From Streptomyces sp. ISL-11 (GTDB lineage: Bacteria; Actinomycetota; Actinomycetes; Streptomycetales; Streptomycetaceae), in contig NZ_JAGGOL010000016.1 in assembly GCF_018614525.1 (NCBI RefSeq), positions 1-64,000 of the forward strand: a stretch of 64,000 nucleotides of DNA, written 5' to 3'. Within the stretch, counting starts at the first letter, position 1. Each line of letters begins with the position of its first letter. This document shows positions 39,910-49,194 of this stretch, piece after piece. The position numbers were made by a program, and so were the translations under genes. The notes beneath the pieces are model-generated. The model saw only the letters and a list, made by a program, of their open reading frames with translations, was not told the DNA's origin and did not search any database.

Positions 39910-40941
39910 TCAGTGGTCGAGAAGACGGTCGAACTGGGTGGTGGTGTTGCGCAGGTGCGCCACCAGCTCGTCGCCGACCTGGGGCGGCGCGACGTCGCCC
40001 GGGATGAAGAGGATCGAGACCTGCATGTGCGGGGGCTCCGCGAACCAGCGCTGCTTGCCGGCCCAGACGAACGGCGAGAGGTTGCGGTTCATGGTCGCCA
40101 GGCCCGCGCGGGCCACGCCCTTGGCGCGCGGCATCATGCCGTGCAGCGCCTTGGGCGCCTCCAGGCCGACGCCGTGCGAGGTGCCGCCGGCCACCACGAC
40201 GAGGTAGCCGTCACCGGCGGTCTTCTGCTGGCGGTAGCCGAAGCGGTCGCCCTTGGCGACCTGGGTGACGTCCAGGACCGCGCCGCGGTACTGGGTGGCG
40301 TCGGGGTCGCCGAGCCACAGCCGCGTGCCGATGCGGGCGCGGAAGTGGGTGTGCGGGTACTGCTGCTGGAGGCGGGCGAGTTCGTCCGACCGCAGGTGGC
40401 TGACGAACATGGTGTGCAGCGGCAGGTGGGCGTTGCACAGCCGCTCCATCCAGGCGCCGACCTCCTGGACGGCGTCGGAGCCGTCGGTGCGGTCCAGCGG
40501 GAGGTGGATCGCGAAGCCCTCCAGGCGCACGTCCTCGATGGCGGCGTGCAGCTTGGGCAGGTCCTCCTCGCTGATGCCGTGCCGCTTCATGCTGCTCATG
40601 ACCTCGACCACGACGCGGGCGCCGACCAGGCCGCGCACGCCCTCGATCGAGGAGACGGACCGGATGGCCCGGTCGGGCAGCGGCACCGGCTCCTCGCCCA
40701 GCCGGAAGGGGGTGAGGACCAGCAGGTCGCCGCTGAAGAAGTCCTTGATCCGGGCCGCTTCGTAGGTCGTGCCGACGGCGAGGATGTCCGAGCCGAAGCG
40801 CGCAGCCTCGTCGGACAGCCGCTCGTGGCCGAAGCCGTAGCCGTTGCCCTTGCAGACCGGGACTATGCCCGGGAACTGCTGGAGGATGTTCTGCTGGTGT
40901 GCCCGCCAACGCGCGGTGTCGACGTACAGCGTGAGCGCCAT
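39910..40941 (-). CDS. Alanine racemase-like PLP protein
   Basis: The 343-residue protein resembles the N-terminal TIM-barrel of alanine racemase. The PLP-binding lysine is K31 in VCKGNGYGFGH, matching the family K-x-N-x-Y-G motif. It starts 84 bp after the femX stop on the same strand and may be co-transcribed. Whether it racemises alanine, another amino acid, or binds PLP only is unclear; the usual C-terminal catalytic-tyrosine region is not obvious. Streptomyces has this gene beside femX. Confidence 0.82.
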   Translation of the reverse strand: MALTLYVDTARWRAHQQNILQQFPGIVPVCKGNGYGFGHERLSDEAARFGSDILAVGTTYEAARIKDFFSGDLLVLTPFRLGEEPVPLPDRAIRSVSSIEGVRGLVGARVVVEVMSSMKRHGISEEDLPKLHAAIEDVRLEGFAIHLPLDRTDGSDAVQEVGAWMERLCNAHLPLHTMFVSHLRSDELARLQQQYPHTHFRARIGTRLWLGDPDATQYRGAVLDVTQVAKGDRFGYRQQKTAGDGYLVVVAGGTSHGVGLEAPKALHGMMPRAKGVARAGLATMNRNLSPFVWAGKQRWFAEPPHMQVSILFIPGDVAPPQVGDELVAHLRNTTTQFDRLLDH

Positions 40942-41025
40942 GGCCGGTCCCGGAACCTTTCCCTGTGCCTGCTGGGTGATGTGGTCGTCTGCCTGACGGC
41001 AGTGGAGCGTGGGTGTACCGAAGCG

Positions 41026-42144
41026 CTAGCGGCGCGACATGTACATGTCCAGGGCCTTGTGGAGCAGCTTGTTGAGCGGGAAGTCCCACTCACCGAGGTA
41101 CTCCGCCGCCTGCCCGCCCGTGCCGACCTTGAACTGGATGAGGCCGAAGAGGTGGTCGCTCTCGTCGAGGGAGTCGCCGATGCCGCGCAGGTCGTAGACG
41201 CTGGCGCCCAGGGCGTAGGCGTCGCGCAGCATCCGCCACTGCATCGCGTTCGACGGGCGGACCTCGCGCTTGTGGTTGGCGGAGGCACCGTAGGAGTACC
41301 AGACGTGCCCGCCGACGATCAGCATGGTCGCGGCGGCGACGGCCTCGCCCTCGTGCACGGCGAAGTACAGCCGCATGCGGTTGGGGTCCTCGGTGTTGAG
41401 GGCCGACCACATGCGCTGGAAGTAGCTCAGCGGGCGCGGGCGGAACTTGTCGCGCTCGGCGGTGATCTCGTAGAGGTGCTGCCAGGTGGGCAGGTCCTCG
41501 TAGCCGCCCTGGACGACCTCGACGCCGGCCTTCTCGGCCTTCTTGATGTTGCGGCGCCAGAGCTGGTTGAAGCCCTTGTGGACGTCCTCCAGGGAGCGGT
41601 TCGACAGCGGCACCTGGAAGACGTAGCGCGGCTGGACGTCACCGAAGCCGGCACCGCCGTCCTCGCCCTGCTGCCAGCCCATCCGGCGCAGCTGGTCGGC
41701 GACCTCGAAGGCGCGCGGCTCGATGTGGGTGGCCTCGATGTCGCGCAGCCGCTTGACGTCCGGATCGGCGATGCCGCCCTTGATGGCGTTGGCGTCCCAG
41801 CGCCGGATCACCACGGGCGGGCCCATCTTCACGGAGAAGGCGCCCTGCTGCTTGAGATGGGCCAGCATGGGCCGCATCCAGTCGTCGAGGTTCGGCGAGA
41901 ACCAGTTGATGACCGGGCCCTCGGGCAGGTAGGCCAGGTAGCGCTTGATCTTGGGCAGCTGGCGGTAGAGCACCAGGCCCGCGCCGACGAGCTGGCCGTT
42001 CTTGTCGAACCAGCCCAAATTCTCCGAGCGCCACTCGGCCTTCACATCCGCCCACGCCGGCACCTGCATGTGACTGGCCGCGGGCAGGCTCTGGATGTAC
42101 GCCAGATGCTGCTCTCGGCTGATTGTCCTCAGGGTCAGGGTCAT
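41026..42144 (-). CDS. femX: FemX-type lipid II glycyltransferase
   Basis: A 372-residue FemAB-family peptidyltransferase. Two GNAT-like halves are visible (GWFDKNGQLVGAGLVLYRQ, and YFAVHEGEAVAAATMLIVGG with WYSYGAS). A helical arm in the C-terminal half contains RRNIKKAEKAGVEV. In Streptomyces coelicolor FemX adds the first Gly of the lipid II side chain and is essential. At about 370 residues it is a single FemX rather than a FemAB dimer. The neighbouring PBP and MurJ genes fit a cell-wall block. Confidence 0.92.
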   Translation of the reverse strand: MTLTLRTISREQHLAYIQSLPAASHMQVPAWADVKAEWRSENLGWFDKNGQLVGAGLVLYRQLPKIKRYLAYLPEGPVINWFSPNLDDWMRPMLAHLKQQGAFSVKMGPPVVIRRWDANAIKGGIADPDVKRLRDIEATHIEPRAFEVADQLRRMGWQQGEDGGAGFGDVQPRYVFQVPLSNRSLEDVHKGFNQLWRRNIKKAEKAGVEVVQGGYEDLPTWQHLYEITAERDKFRPRPLSYFQRMWSALNTEDPNRMRLYFAVHEGEAVAAATMLIVGGHVWYSYGASANHKREVRPSNAMQWRMLRDAYALGASVYDLRGIGDSLDESDHLFGLIQFKVGTGGQAAEYLGEWDFPLNKLLHKALDMYMSRR

Positions 42145-42349
42145 GCGGGGCGCTCCTCGGCAGGTGTGTCCCCAGGGTCGGGGCTCCGGCTCTCGCGCCG
42201 AAGCCTAATGCCAAGGGGGAGCGGCCCGACTGGGCGTACTGCCGTACGGCCTCGCGCGGCCGGGTCGAAACCCGGCCGGGAGGTCCGGCGGAGTGCGCCG
42301 GTGAGCACCGGCGCGGACCGATGGCGGCGCGGGGAAGGCGGCCCTGGGG

Positions 42350-42700
42350 CTATCCGACCAGCCCCCCGAAGAGTCCGCCGTGCGCCATGCCGAGGAAGAA
42401 ACCCAGGGCCGAGGCGCCGAGCCCGATGATCAGAAGGAACCGCTCGCCCGTCGTGGCCGAGATGAACTGGCCCCAGGCCCCGGTGAGGATCCCCACCAGG
42501 CCGCTCCAGGAGCTGAGCAGGTGGAGGCCGGTCCAGAGCGAGGAGATGGCGGCGAGCGCGCCCAGGACGACCGTGAGGACGACGAGGGTGTTTTCGACGG
42601 GATGGGCCTTGCCGTCGCTGTTGAGCACCGCGTCGACGAGCGCGCGCGGTCCGTGGGGCTGTGCGGGCCGTCCCTGGGGCCGGCGGACTGCCTGTGTCAT
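42350..42700 (-). CDS. Small membrane protein, unknown function
   Basis: I chose the ATG at 42700 (MTQAVRRPQGRPAQPHGPRA) because AGGAGGT lies 8 bases upstream. The 116-residue protein has three hydrophobic stretches: VENTLVVLTVVLGALAAISS, the LLSSWSGLVGILTGAWGQFI region and LLIIGLGASALGFFLGM. It is widely found between femX and rpsF in Streptomyces. I recognise no domain with known function. Confidence 0.82.
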   Translation of the reverse strand: MTQAVRRPQGRPAQPHGPRALVDAVLNSDGKAHPVENTLVVLTVVLGALAAISSLWTGLHLLSSWSGLVGILTGAWGQFISATTGERFLLIIGLGASALGFFLGMAHGGLFGGLVG

Positions 42701-42976
42701 GGGGCTACCTCCTGAAGGCAGGTGGCGCACTGTAGCGCCGGTCACACTCCATCGGTCCAGACTGAGTGCCCGGACCGCTGGATTTCAACCGGAAGCCCGA
42801 GTGCGGGTACTGTGTACGGTCTGCACCGGTGTCTGCCCAGACCAGCTTCGGTCCTCAGGGGCAACCCAGGGACTTTCCGCTGATTGTCAGTGTCGGCCGA
42901 TACCGTTGTTCACGCATCACGACCCTCCTGCCACGGAACGACCGTGGCCGCTGAGTCCAAAGGAGGTGGGTTCCAC

Positions 42977-43267
42977 ATGCGTCACTACGAGGTGATGGTC
43001 ATCCTCGACCCCGATCTCGAGGAGCGCGCTGTCTCCCCGTTGATCGAGAACTTCCTCTCCGTCGTCCGTGAGGGCAACGGAAAGGTTGAGAAGGTCGACA
43101 CCTGGGGCCGTCGTCGTCTCTCGTACGAGATCAAGAAGAAGCCCGAGGGCATCTACTCGGTCATCGACCTGCAGGCCACGCCTGCGGTCGTCAAGGAGCT
43201 CGACCGACAGATGAACCTGAACGAGTCGGTCCTCCGGACCAAGGTCCTCCGTCCCGAGAACCACTGA
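42977..43267 (+). CDS. rpsF: 30S ribosomal protein S6
   Basis: This 96-residue protein binds S18 and the platform of the small subunit. An exceptionally strong AAAGGAGGTGG ribosome site precedes the ATG. It begins [19 protein letters not shown] and contains [17 protein letters not shown]. It opens the rpsF-ssb-rpsR-rplI operon. Confidence 0.98.
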   Translation: MRHYEVMVILDPDLEERAVSPLIENFLSVVREGNGKVEKVDTWGRRRLSYEIKKKPEGIYSVIDLQATPAVVKELDRQMNLNESVLRTKVLRPENH

Positions 43268-43348
43268 ACCCCAGCGGTTCAGAGGTAATCGGGCTGCATC
43301 GCAACGAGTAGCAAGCAGCCAGCAGCACACCCGCCGAGAGGTTCACCC

Positions 43349-43942
43349 ATGGCAGGCGAGACCGTCATCACGGTCGTCGGCAATCTCGTCGACGACCCCG
43401 AGCTGCGCTTCACCCCGTCCGGTGCGGCGGTCGCGAAGTTCCGCGTCGCGTCCACTCCCCGCACCTTCGACCGCCAGACCAACGAGTGGAAGGACGGCGA
43501 AAGCCTCTTCCTCACGTGCTCGGTGTGGCGGCAGGCGGCGGAGAACGTCGCCGAGTCGCTTCAGCGCGGCATGCGCGTCATCGTGCAGGGCCGGCTCAAG
43601 CAGCGGTCCTACGAGGACCGCGAGGGCGTCAAGCGCACGGTCTACGAGCTCGACGTCGAAGAGGTCGGCGCCAGCCTGAAGAACGCCACGGCGAAGGTCA
43701 CCAAGACCGCGGGTCGCGGTGGCCAGGGTGGCTACGGCGGCGGCAGCGGTGGCGCCCCGCAGCAGGGCGGCGGCTGGGGCAATGCCCCCGCCGGCGGCCA
43801 GCAGGGTGGCGGCGGGGCTCCCGCCGACGACCCGTGGGCGACCAGCGCTCCGTCCGGCGGCCAGCAGGGCGGCGGCGGCGGTGGCTGGGGCGGCGGCTCC
43901 GGCAACTCCGGCGGCGGCTACTCGGACGAGCCGCCCTTCTAG
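43349..43942 (+). CDS. ssb: Single-stranded DNA-binding protein
   Basis: This 197-residue Ssb protects single-stranded DNA in replication and repair. The OB fold spans the first 110 residues ([21 protein letters not shown] to [13 protein letters not shown]). A Gly-rich linker follows. The C-terminal tip is acidic and hydrophobic, SDEPPF, the docking peptide for partner proteins. It lies in the rpsF operon, the usual place for the housekeeping Ssb. Confidence 0.97.
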   Translation: MAGETVITVVGNLVDDPELRFTPSGAAVAKFRVASTPRTFDRQTNEWKDGESLFLTCSVWRQAAENVAESLQRGMRVIVQGRLKQRSYEDREGVKRTVYELDVEEVGASLKNATAKVTKTAGRGGQGGYGGGSGGAPQQGGGWGNAPAGGQQGGGGAPADDPWATSAPSGGQQGGGGGGWGGGSGNSGGGYSDEPPF

Positions 43943-44018
43943 GCCCTTCGCGGGCCCGGGCCCCACAAGGCCCGAGGGCGAAGCACCAAAAACTTCTTGA
44001 TCACACAGGAGAGAGACA

Positions 44019-44255
44019 ATGGCGAAGCCGCCTCCGCGCAAGCCTAAGAAGAAGGTCTGCGCGTTCTGCAAGGACAAGACCGCTTACGTGGACTACAAGG
44101 ACACGAACATGCTGCGGAAGTTCATTTCCGACCGCGGCAAGATCCGTGCCCGTCGCGTGACCGGCAACTGCACTCAGCACCAGCGTGACGTCGCCACGGC
44201 CGTGAAGAACAGCCGTGAGATGGCGCTGCTGCCCTACACCTCGTCCGCGCGATAA
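44019..44255 (+). CDS. rpsR: 30S ribosomal protein S18
   Basis: A 78-residue S18 with [20 protein letters not shown] and [18 protein letters not shown]. Three cysteines (CAFC and GNC) suggest the zinc-binding form; Streptomyces also has zinc-free S18 copies elsewhere. It follows ssb with an AGGAGAGA ribosome site. Confidence 0.97.
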   Translation: MAKPPPRKPKKKVCAFCKDKTAYVDYKDTNMLRKFISDRGKIRARRVTGNCTQHQRDVATAVKNSREMALLPYTSSAR

Positions 44256-44273
44256 GGGAAGGGTGACCGAAAA

Positions 44274-44720
44274 ATGAAGATCATCCTCACCCACGAGGTC
44301 TCTGGCCTCGGCACCGCCGGTGACGTCGTCGACGTCAAGGACGGCTACGCCCGCAACTACCTGGTCCCGCGTGGTTTCGCGATCCGCTGGACCAAGGGTG
44401 GCGAGCAGGACGTGGCGCAGATCCGCCGCGGCCGCAAGATCCGCGAGATCGCCACGATCGAGCAGGCCAACGAGGTCAAGGGCAAGCTCGAGGGCACCAA
44501 GGTGCGCCTGAGCACCCGTGCCGGCGACGCCGGCCGCCTCTTCGGCTCCGTCACCCCCGCCGACATCGCTTCGGCGATCGAGGCTTCGGGTGGCCCGAAG
44601 GTCGACAAGCGTCGCGTCGAGGTGGGTTCGCCCATCAAGACCCTGGGCTCGCACCAGGTCAGCGTGCGCCTGCACGCCGAGGTCGTTGCCAAGCTCGGCA
44701 TCGAGGTCGTCGCTGCCTGA
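44274..44720 (+). CDS. rplI: 50S ribosomal protein L9
   Basis: A 148-residue L9 starting [30 protein letters not shown]. The N-terminal RNA-binding domain, long connecting helix and C-terminal domain are all present. Its C-terminus ends LGIEVVAA. It is the last gene of the ribosomal operon here and is followed by a terminator. Confidence 0.98.
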   Translation: MKIILTHEVSGLGTAGDVVDVKDGYARNYLVPRGFAIRWTKGGEQDVAQIRRGRKIREIATIEQANEVKGKLEGTKVRLSTRAGDAGRLFGSVTPADIASAIEASGGPKVDKRRVEVGSPIKTLGSHQVSVRLHAEVVAKLGIEVVAA

Positions 44721-44745
44721 TCGCCCAGCGATCGGTGAGCGTGTG

Positions 44746-44777
44746 AAGGGCCGCACCCCTGTGGGGGTGCGGCCCTT
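44746..44777 (+). terminator. rplI terminator
   Basis: A 14-bp perfect stem (AAGGGCCGCACCCC and complement) with a 4-base loop lies 25 bases past rplI. No T-run follows. Confidence 0.75.
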
Positions 44778-44804
44778 CCGCCGTTCCGGGGGTGCGCCGG
44801 GGGC

Positions 44805-44884
44805 GTACTGCCTCGGACCTGTACTGCCTCGGACCTGTACTGCCTCAGACTTGCACTGCCTGAGGCCCGTACTGCCTCTACCTC
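44805..44884. repeat. Five 16-bp tandem repeats
   Basis: The unit GTACTGCCTCGGACCT occurs twice exactly, then three times with increasing changes, filling the rplI-MATE spacer up to the MATE stop. The decay along the array points to a local expansion. Confidence 0.88.
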
Positions 44885-46223
44885 AGGCCCTTACAGCCCC
44901 CGTGACAATCCAGCGACCCGAGCGGGTCCGGAGCCACAGGGTGACCATTCGTACCGCCATCATCAGCGTCATCGCCCACCACAGGGCCGTGAGCCCGCCT
45001 CCGAAGGTGGGGACGAGCAGCGCGACGGGGGCGAAGACGGCGAGGACCAGCAGCATGGCCCAGGCGAGGTAGGGGCCGTCGCCCGCGCCCATCAGCACGC
45101 CGTCCAGGATGAAGACGACGCCGGCGACGGGCTGGGACAGTGCCACGACCAGGAGGGCGGGCAGCAGGGTGTCCCGTACGGCCGCGTCGGACGTGAACAG
45201 CGGGATGAACAGTGGCCGGGCGGCCACGACCAGCACGCCCAGCACCACGCCGGAGACGATGCCCCACTGGACCATGCGGCGGCAGGCGGCGCGGGCGCCG
45301 GCGGCGTCGTCCGCGCCCAGGTAGCGGCCGATGATCGCCTGGCCGGCGATGGCGATGGCGTCCAGGGCGAAGGCGAGCAGACTCCACAGGGAGAGAACGA
45401 CCTGGTGGGCGGCGATGGCGGTGTCGCCCAGCCGGGCCGCGACCGCCGTGGCGATCATGAGTACGGCGCGCAGCGAGAGCGTACGGACGAGCAGCGGCAC
45501 CCCGGCGTGGGCGCAGGCACGGATCCCGGCGGCGTCGGGCCGCAGCGAGGCGCCGTGCCGTCCGGCCCCCCGGACGACGACGGTGAGGTAGACGGCGGCC
45601 ATGGCGCACTGGGCGATGACGGTGCCCCAGGCGGAGCCCGCGATGCCGAGGCCGGCGCCGTAGACGAGAGCGGCGTTGAGGCCGGCGTTGAGGGCGAAGC
45701 CGCCGACGGCGACGTAGAGCGGGGTCCGGGTGTCCTGGAGGCCGCGCAGCACGCCCGTGGCGGCGAGGACGACGAGCATGGCGGGGATGCCGAGCGTGCT
45801 GACGCGCAGGTAGGTGACGGCGTACGGCGCGGCGGTGGGGGAGGCGCCGAAGAGTTCGACGAGCGCGGGCGCGGTGGGCAGGACGGCGGCTATGACGGCG
45901 GCGCCGATGAGGGCGGCCAGCCAGATGCCGTCCATGCCCTGGCGGATGGCGGCCGAGAGGTCGCCCGCGCCGACGCGGCGGGCGACGGCGGCGGTGGTGG
46001 CGTAGGCGAGGAAGACGAAGACGCCGACGGCGGTCGTCAGCAGGGCGGCGGCGACGCCGAGGCCGGCGAGCTGCGGGGTGCCGAGGTGGCCGACGATGGC
46101 GCTGTCGGCCATCAGGAAGAGGGGTTCCGCGACGAGCGCGCCGAAGGCCGGGAGGGCGAGCGAGATGATCTCGCGGTCGTGTCGGCGGGCGCTGTGCGGG
46201 TCTCGCGCGGGGGCCTGGGTCAT
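44883..46223 (-). CDS. MATE family efflux transporter
   Basis: A 446-residue protein with about 12 membrane helices in two halves. It starts near REIISLALPAFGALVAEPLFLMADSAIVGHLGTPQLAGLG, the usual MATE opening with its conserved Asp and Gly residues. The family exports cationic drugs or metabolites with Na+ or H+. It converges on rplI. The substrate is unknown. Confidence 0.92.
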   Translation of the reverse strand: MTQAPARDPHSARRHDREIISLALPAFGALVAEPLFLMADSAIVGHLGTPQLAGLGVAAALLTTAVGVFVFLAYATTAAVARRVGAGDLSAAIRQGMDGIWLAALIGAAVIAAVLPTAPALVELFGASPTAAPYAVTYLRVSTLGIPAMLVVLAATGVLRGLQDTRTPLYVAVGGFALNAGLNAALVYGAGLGIAGSAWGTVIAQCAMAAVYLTVVVRGAGRHGASLRPDAAGIRACAHAGVPLLVRTLSLRAVLMIATAVAARLGDTAIAAHQVVLSLWSLLAFALDAIAIAGQAIIGRYLGADDAAGARAACRRMVQWGIVSGVVLGVLVVAARPLFIPLFTSDAAVRDTLLPALLVVALSQPVAGVVFILDGVLMGAGDGPYLAWAMLLVLAVFAPVALLVPTFGGGLTALWWAMTLMMAVRMVTLWLRTRSGRWIVTGAVRA

Positions 46224-46692
46224 ACGCTCAACCTAATCTTCCACAGGTAACTGTCGCAACTGATCTACGACCCTTACATCCGGCAGGCGTGCGAGATCTT
46301 CTCTGCGACGTTTGTCGCGATCTTCGGCTGACCGGGAAAGTTTTTCTCCTCAACAGCCGGTGGACTGTGTTCTTGCACGTCAGAGGCTTGTGGTGGGAGT
46401 GATTGTGTGTTTGTCCACAGCGCTTTCCCCCGCCCCGTGCACAGGTTCCCCGGACTTCTCCACAGGATGCGGCCCTTCGTCCACACGCCCTGTGGATAAC
46501 CAGATTGGCTGACGGTGCCCGCGGGCCTACCGTGGACCGGCGCCCGCCGCCTGTTCCGGCCTCGAAGACCTTACGAGATCGACACGAACTCAACGCGTCG
46601 GAACCGGAGTCGGGCGTCCTAATTGTCAGAGCCGTGCCGTAAGAAAGAACAGCACGGCGAGGTCCGCGTCGCGGACGGGAGGAGGTGGCGGG
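46224..46692. other. dnaB upstream region with DnaA-box cluster
   Basis: This 469-bp region separates the divergent MATE and dnaB genes. It has no gene but holds four close DnaA-box matches at 46411-46499. A promoter could not be placed with confidence. Confidence 0.7.
46411..46499. promoter_or_regulatory. DnaA-box cluster upstream of dnaB
   Basis: Four matches within 89 bp: TTGTCCACA (46411, perfect Streptomyces box), TTCTCCACA (46456), TCGTCCACA (46477) and TGTGGATAA (46491, reverse TTATCCACA). They lie about 200-280 bp before dnaB and 35 kb from oriC. Confidence 0.75.
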
Positions 46693-48195
46693 ATGAGCAT
46701 CCCCGAGCCCATGGACGACCCCTGGGCGGATGCCGGTCCCAGCGATCGACTCCCCGTCTCCCGCCCTCGCCGGGGCGACGGCTCCTCCCGCGGCGAGCGG
46801 CACGACCGCGGTGGCGACGACGGCGGTTCCTGGTCCCAGGGAGGCTCGGGCGCGCAGGGTCCGGCCGGCGGCTTCGAGCGCGTACCGCCGCAGGACGTCG
46901 ACGCCGAGCAGTCCGTCCTCGGCGGCATGCTGCTGTCCAAGGACGCCATCGCCGACGTCGTCGAGGTCATCAAGGGCAACGACTTCTACCGCCCGGCGCA
47001 CGAGACGATCTTCCAGGCCATCCTCGACCTCTACGCCAAGGGCGAGCCGGCCGACCCGATCACGGTCGCGGCGGAGCTGACCAAGCGTGGTGAGATCACG
47101 CGGGTCGGCGGTGCGCCGTATCTGCACACCCTCGTCCAGACCGTCCCCACCGCGGCCAACGCCGAGTACTACGCAGAGATCGTCCACGAGCGCGCCGTGC
47201 TGCGCCGCCTGGTCGAGGCCGGTACGCGGATCACGCAGATGGGATACGCGGCCGACGGCGATGTCGACGACATCGTGAACAAGGCCCAGGCCGAGGTCTA
47301 CGCCGTCACCGAGCAGCGCACCAGCGAGGACTTCCTCCCGCTCGGCGACATCATGGAGGGCGCGCTCGACGAGATCGAGGCCATCGGCTCGCGCAGCGGC
47401 CAGATGTCCGGCGTCCCCACCGGTTTCACCGACCTCGACTCGCTGACGAACGGCCTCCACCCCGGCCAGATGATCGTCATCGCGGCCCGTCCCGCCATGG
47501 GTAAGTCGACCCTCGCGCTGGACTTCGCCCGCGCGTGCTCGATCAAGCACAACCTGCCGAGCGTGATCTTCTCGCTCGAAATGGGCCGTAACGAGATCGC
47601 GATGCGCCTGCTCTCCGCGGAGGCCCGCGTCGCCCTGCACCACATGCGTTCCGGCTCCATGACGGACGAGGACTGGACGCGCCTCGCCCGGCGCATGCCG
47701 GACGTCTCGGCCGCGCCGCTCTACATCGACGACTCCCCCAACCTGTCGATGATGGAGATCCGCGCCAAGTGCCGCCGCCTCAAGCAGCGCGCCGACATCA
47801 AGCTCGTGATCATCGACTATCTGCAGCTGATGCAGGCCGGCGGTTCCAAGCGGGCCGAGAGCCGTCAGCAGGAGGTCTCGGACATGTCCCGAAACCTCAA
47901 GCTGCTGGCGAAGGAGCTGGAACTGCCGGTCATCGCGCTGTCCCAGCTGAACCGTGGTCCCGAGCAGCGCACGGACAAGAAGCCGATGGTCTCCGACCTC
48001 CGTGAGTCCGGCTCCATCGAGCAGGACGCGGACATGGTCATCCTCCTGCACCGCGAGGACGCCTACGAGAAGGAGTCGCCCCGCGCGGGCGAGGCCGACA
48101 TCATCGTCGGCAAGCACCGAAACGGCCCGACGGCCACGATCACGGTCGCCTTCCAGGGCCACTACTCCCGCTTCGTGGACATGGCGGGGGCCTGA
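46693..48195 (+). CDS. dnaB: Replicative DNA helicase DnaB
   Basis: This 500-residue hexameric helicase unwinds DNA at the fork. The ATG follows GGAGGAGGT. A 60-residue Arg/Gly-rich N-terminus precedes the helical domain (VPPQDVDAEQSVLGGMLLSKDAI). The RecA core has Walker A AARPAMGKSTLALD and Walker B LVIIDYLQLM. No intein interrupts it. It converges on the regulator gene at 48218. Confidence 0.98.
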   Translation: MSIPEPMDDPWADAGPSDRLPVSRPRRGDGSSRGERHDRGGDDGGSWSQGGSGAQGPAGGFERVPPQDVDAEQSVLGGMLLSKDAIADVVEVIKGNDFYRPAHETIFQAILDLYAKGEPADPITVAAELTKRGEITRVGGAPYLHTLVQTVPTAANAEYYAEIVHERAVLRRLVEAGTRITQMGYAADGDVDDIVNKAQAEVYAVTEQRTSEDFLPLGDIMEGALDEIEAIGSRSGQMSGVPTGFTDLDSLTNGLHPGQMIVIAARPAMGKSTLALDFARACSIKHNLPSVIFSLEMGRNEIAMRLLSAEARVALHHMRSGSMTDEDWTRLARRMPDVSAAPLYIDDSPNLSMMEIRAKCRRLKQRADIKLVIIDYLQLMQAGGSKRAESRQQEVSDMSRNLKLLAKELELPVIALSQLNRGPEQRTDKKPMVSDLRESGSIEQDADMVILLHREDAYEKESPRAGEADIIVGKHRNGPTATITVAFQGHYSRFVDMAGA

Positions 48196-48217
48196 CGCCC
48201 GGCTCCGAGCCGGCTGT

Positions 48218-48973
48218 CTATCCGCGATCCGGACTTGGTGTGGCAGTGCCGCCCGAGGTCGTTTCGGGTTTCGTGTAGAGGACCTCGCGGGCCTGCTCCG
48301 CGGCGCGGACGATGCTCTCGCCGACGAAGTCGACGAAGCGGGCGATGTTCTCCAGGCGAGTGGCGGCCGGAGTGTCGGGGCCGAGGACGTTGACGCCCTG
48401 CCGTGCGGTCTCGGCGAGCTGGACGTGGGTCCGGGCGCTGGCGATCATCCCCTGGTACCAGACGTCGTTGTCGACGACGTAGCGCTCGCGGCGGCGTTCG
48501 TCGCGTTCCCGGCGGATGAGGCCGTGGCCTTCGAGGGACGTGATCGCTTTGGAGATGGACGCCGGGCTGACCTGGAGGCGCTGGACGAGTTCGGACGCGG
48601 TGAGGCTGCCCTCGTCGGTGGTGTAGAGGGAGGCCAGCACCCGGGACGTCATCTTGGGCAGGCCCGATTGCATGAAGACGGTGGCGAACGTCTCCTCGTA
48701 CTCGCGCACGGCCTCGGCGTCGCGTCCGTGGGCCTGCGGGGGCGCCCCCGCAGGCCGGGGCGCGGCCTGCCTGCGCCGGTGGGCGCGGCGTTCGGTGGCG
48801 CGGTGGGCCAGGTCGGCGCGGTAGGCGGTGGGGCCGCCGTTGCGCATCACCTCGCGCGTGATCGTCGAGGTGGGGCGGTCGAGGCGTCTGGCGATCTCCG
48901 CGTAGGCGAGGCCGTCGGCCAGTCCCAGCCCGATCTGTTGGCGTTCCTGCTGGGTGAGTCTGCCTCCCGGCAT
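48218..48973 (-). CDS. Regulator with IS30-type HTH fused to a MarR/GbsR-like domain
   Basis: I chose the ATG at 48973 (MPGGRLTQQERQQIGLGLAD) with AAGGAG upstream. Residues 1-60 look like the N-terminal helix-turn-helix of IS30 transposases (AYAEIARRLDRPTSTITREV, then the NGG-x-x-x-YRA pattern). Residues 90-251 form a winged helix (LTASELVQRLQVSPASISKA, GLIRRERDERRRERY) and a C-terminal helical part. No transposase DDE domain is present. It is divergent from the DUF4097 and ABC genes, and GCAAC motifs fill the spacer, so it likely controls them. Confidence 0.82.
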   Translation of the reverse strand: MPGGRLTQQERQQIGLGLADGLAYAEIARRLDRPTSTITREVMRNGGPTAYRADLAHRATERRAHRRRQAAPRPAGAPPQAHGRDAEAVREYEETFATVFMQSGLPKMTSRVLASLYTTDEGSLTASELVQRLQVSPASISKAITSLEGHGLIRRERDERRRERYVVDNDVWYQGMIASARTHVQLAETARQGVNVLGPDTPAATRLENIARFVDFVGESIVRAAEQAREVLYTKPETTSGGTATPSPDRG

Positions 48974-49027
48974 CGCGGTCTCCTTCGTGGTCCTTGGTCT
49001 CTCCAGCATAGCGTTCACTTCCCATCC

Positions 49028-49150
49028 ATTGCAACGAACAGGTGGCTGTTGTTGCATTAGAATCACAGCTATTGCAACGACTTCCTAGCTCACACCTGCA
49101 CTGATGCGGATTTAGCGCAACGATTCTGTTGCCGGATCTGTGAATGCAAC
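49028..49150. promoter_or_regulatory. GCAAC-motif operator region
   Basis: ATTGCAACGA occurs exactly twice (49028-49037, 49071-49080). Related copies are GTTGCAT at 49051, the inverted pair GCAAC-N6-GTTGC at 49117-49132, and ATGCAACG at 49144. They lie between the divergent regulator and DUF4097 genes. Confidence 0.6.
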
Positions 49151-49194
49151 GTAGCTTTTCCCAAGTCAGAAACAACACGGCGCAGGAGAGCATG

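Noticed and set aside
48793-48973. Possible IS30 transposase
   Set aside because: Only the HTH is present. There is no DDE domain, no inverted repeats and no target duplication, so it is a regulator, not an insertion sequence.
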